Positions 22,025 through 23,429 of a stretch of DNA of 23,429 bases are shown here, piece after piece. The notes under the pieces were generated by a model. That model ran no database searches and had not been told where the DNA came from. It worked only from the letters and a program-made list of their open reading frames with translations. Source of the stretch: an uncultured Gammaproteobacteria bacterium (GTDB lineage Bacteria; Pseudomonadota; Gammaproteobacteria; Rariloculales; Rariloculaceae); NCBI GenBank assembly GCA_946887385.1, contig CAMPKU010000035.1, positions 1 through 23,429 on the forward strand, read 5' to 3'. The number at the start of each line of letters is the position of its first letter. Position 1 is the first letter of the stretch. The position numbers and the translations under genes are program-made.

Positions 22025-23428
22025 TCACGCGGTCATGATGCCCGTGAGCGTCGTGCGGTAGGCGACTTCCTCGTAGCCTTCGAGCAACTGCTCGAGCGGC
22101 ACCACCGCCGTGGCCAGGGTGCGGGCGTCGAACTTGCCCTTCTCGAGCAGCTCCACGAACCGCGGAATGTCGCGCATCGGGCTGCAGCCCCCGGCCTGGC
22201 CGCTGTGGTGGGTGACGCCGCCGAACGAGAACAGATTGCCGGGCAGCGTGATGTCGCCGCGGATCAATCCCGTGGTGACGAGGTGACCGCCGAGCGCCGT
22301 CATGCGATACGCCTGCTGCATCGGCAGCACGCCCGTCGGGTCCGGCCCGCGCTCGAGGCGCGGCGGCACGGCATCCAGTCCAGCCGCTTCGATGACCACA
22401 TCAGCGCCCGAGCCCGGGCGGCGGCCACCGGGATTGCGCCCGCCGGCCCAGAGCCGGTCCGTGGGCCAGGTCGTCAGCGACCGCACCGTGTCTACGAGCC
22501 CGTCGCCTTCGACGTTCGGGTCGAGCACGTGCGTTGCGCCCACTTTGAGCGCAGCCTCACGCCGCTGCGCGATAGGGTCGATGGCGATGATCGTGGTTGC
22601 GCCGGCAATGCGCGCGCCTTGCACGGCGGACAGGCCGATCGGCCCGCAGCCGACCACGGCGACGCTGGAAGCGGGCTCGATGACCACGAGCCCGTGCGCC
22701 GTGGTGGCCCCGAGCCCCGCGACGGCCGTGCACCCGCACACCATGCCCACTTCGGCGGCCGGCTTCGTGGTGAAGATCGGCACCACCCACTCCTCGAACG
22801 GCACCATGACTTCGGCGAGGCCGCCAATGTGCGAGTTTTGATAGACCGGCGTGCCGTCGGCCAGATCGGCGATGGGCACCAGGTCGTCGGGACCGATCGC
22901 GCTCAAGAACTGGCACATATCGGAGCGGCCGCGCAGACACCGGTAGCAGGCGCCGCAATGCGGCGTGCCCGAGACGCAGACGCGGTCGCCAATCTGCACG
23001 CGCCGCACCTCAGGACCCACGGCCTCCACGATGCCCACGCCGCCATGGCCTTGAATCACGGCCATGTCGTTGATGCGGCGCCGGCTCGCCGGTGCCGCGA
23101 GCGCGCCCGGTGCGGGCGGCGTCTGGACGGCCGCGGGCGGCGCCGTCAACCCGAGCACGGCCGGCACGAGCGTATAGCAAAGATTCGTGGCCTCGGTGCG
23201 CACGACCACCTGGCGGCCCGTGATCGGCCGCAGCGTCGCTTCGTGCAGCGTGGTGCGCCCCCGCCCTTCGCCGCGCGATATCCACGCTCTGAAGCGGCGC
23301 TGCGTCACGACGGCTGGCCCTTGGCCTTGCGCCACCCCCACCTGCGCGAGCAATGCGGCGCCGCCCGCTGCGGCCGCGGCGCTTTCGCGCAGCAAACGCC
23401 GACGGGAAATCGTGCGCTTCTTGCTCAT
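22025..23428 (-). CDS. Tat-signal zinc-type medium-chain alcohol dehydrogenase
   Basis: A 467-aa medium-chain dehydrogenase/reductase with an N-terminal twin-arginine signal (TISRRRLLRES, residues 6-16, then an Ala-rich hydrophobic stretch to about 33). Structural-zinc cysteines are complete: C158, C161, C164, C172. Catalytic zinc ligands are probably C84 (NLCYT), H128 (QGHGG) and C231 or C233 (VCGCTA). The Glu that usually follows the His is Gly (G129). The nucleotide fold GCGPIG (260-265) with D284 suggests NAD(H). About 20 extra Ala/Pro-rich residues (94-115) lie between the first two zinc ligands. Export of a nucleotide-dependent enzyme is unusual but possible because Tat moves folded, cofactor-loaded proteins, as in Zymomonas glucose-fructose oxidoreductase. 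The ATG is one base from the window edge, so its ribosome site cannot be checked. Confidence 0.88.
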   Translation of the reverse strand: MSKKRTISRRRLLRESAAAAAGGAALLAQVGVAQGQGPAVVTQRRFRAWISRGEGRGRTTLHEATLRPITGRQVVVRTEATNLCYTLVPAVLGLTAPPAAVQTPPAPGALAAPASRRRINDMAVIQGHGGVGIVEAVGPEVRRVQIGDRVCVSGTPHCGACYRCLRGRSDMCQFLSAIGPDDLVPIADLADGTPVYQNSHIGGLAEVMVPFEEWVVPIFTTKPAAEVGMVCGCTAVAGLGATTAHGLVVIEPASSVAVVGCGPIGLSAVQGARIAGATTIIAIDPIAQRREAALKVGATHVLDPNVEGDGLVDTVRSLTTWPTDRLWAGGRNPGGRRPGSGADVVIEAAGLDAVPPRLERGPDPTGVLPMQQAYRMTALGGHLVTTGLIRGDITLPGNLFSFGGVTHHSGQAGGCSPMRDIPRFVELLEKGKFDARTLATAVVPLEQLLEGYEEVAYRTTLTGIMTA

Positions 23429-23429
23429 G

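Noticed and set aside
1..23429. Search by eye for CRISPR arrays, tRNA or rRNA genes, IS elements, integrase and long direct repeats.
   Set aside because: None seen; gaps between genes are all under about 165 bases and are accounted for by leaders, promoters and terminators.

Overview
This is a GC-rich stretch of chromosome-like DNA (GC looks like roughly two thirds by eye; not computed), densely packed with genes. It fits a Gram-negative bacterium, most likely Pseudomonadota and probably a free-living gammaproteobacterium. The reasons are a TonB-dependent outer-membrane receptor, an MltB-type lytic transglycosylase, a membrane diguanylate cyclase, and many Sec, Tat and lipoprotein signals. 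I see no rRNA, tRNA, CRISPR array, transposase, integrase or phage gene. Both edges are close cuts: the first gene runs off the left end, and the last gene's start codon lies one base from the right end.

Layout. (1) 1-5831: a lipoprotein PQQ glucose-dehydrogenase-like enzyme (minus) diverges from a Tat-exported SMP-30/gluconolactonase, followed by a TonB-dependent receptor and a strong terminator. (2) 5937-6965: a stand-alone MetE-core methyltransferase-like protein (minus). (3) 7086-9433: a Tat-type Rieske protein followed at once by a quinoprotein alcohol-dehydrogenase-like enzyme. (4) 9459-13395 (minus): five tightly spaced genes encoding a DUF4159 protein, a 145-aa Tat-signal protein of unknown function, a VAO/4-cresol-dehydrogenase-type flavoprotein, a monoheme cytochrome c, and an exported carboxymuconolactone-decarboxylase-like protein. 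(5) 13434-17393 (plus): a ModA-like binding domain fused to a DUF1080 (3-keto-disaccharide hydrolase-like) domain, an MltB-type transglycosylase, and a GGDEF protein. (6) 17412-20751 (minus): aldo/keto reductase, diheme cytochrome c and a third quinoprotein dehydrogenase, each overlapping the next by 4 bases. (7) 20813-23428 (minus): a transglutaminase-like/TPR protein with its own promoter and terminator, and a zinc-type medium-chain dehydrogenase that carries a Tat signal.

The common thread is oxidation outside the cytoplasm. Three PQQ enzymes, a lactonase, a phenol-oxidising flavocytochrome, a Rieske protein, two c-type cytochromes and a Tat-exported zinc dehydrogenase lie within 23 kb. 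Each oxidase has its own nearby candidate electron carrier. No pqq biosynthesis genes are present, so PQQ must be made elsewhere or taken up. The least familiar units are the five-gene phenol-oxidase operon with its small Tat protein, the Rieske/PQQ pair, and the ModA-DUF1080 fusion.
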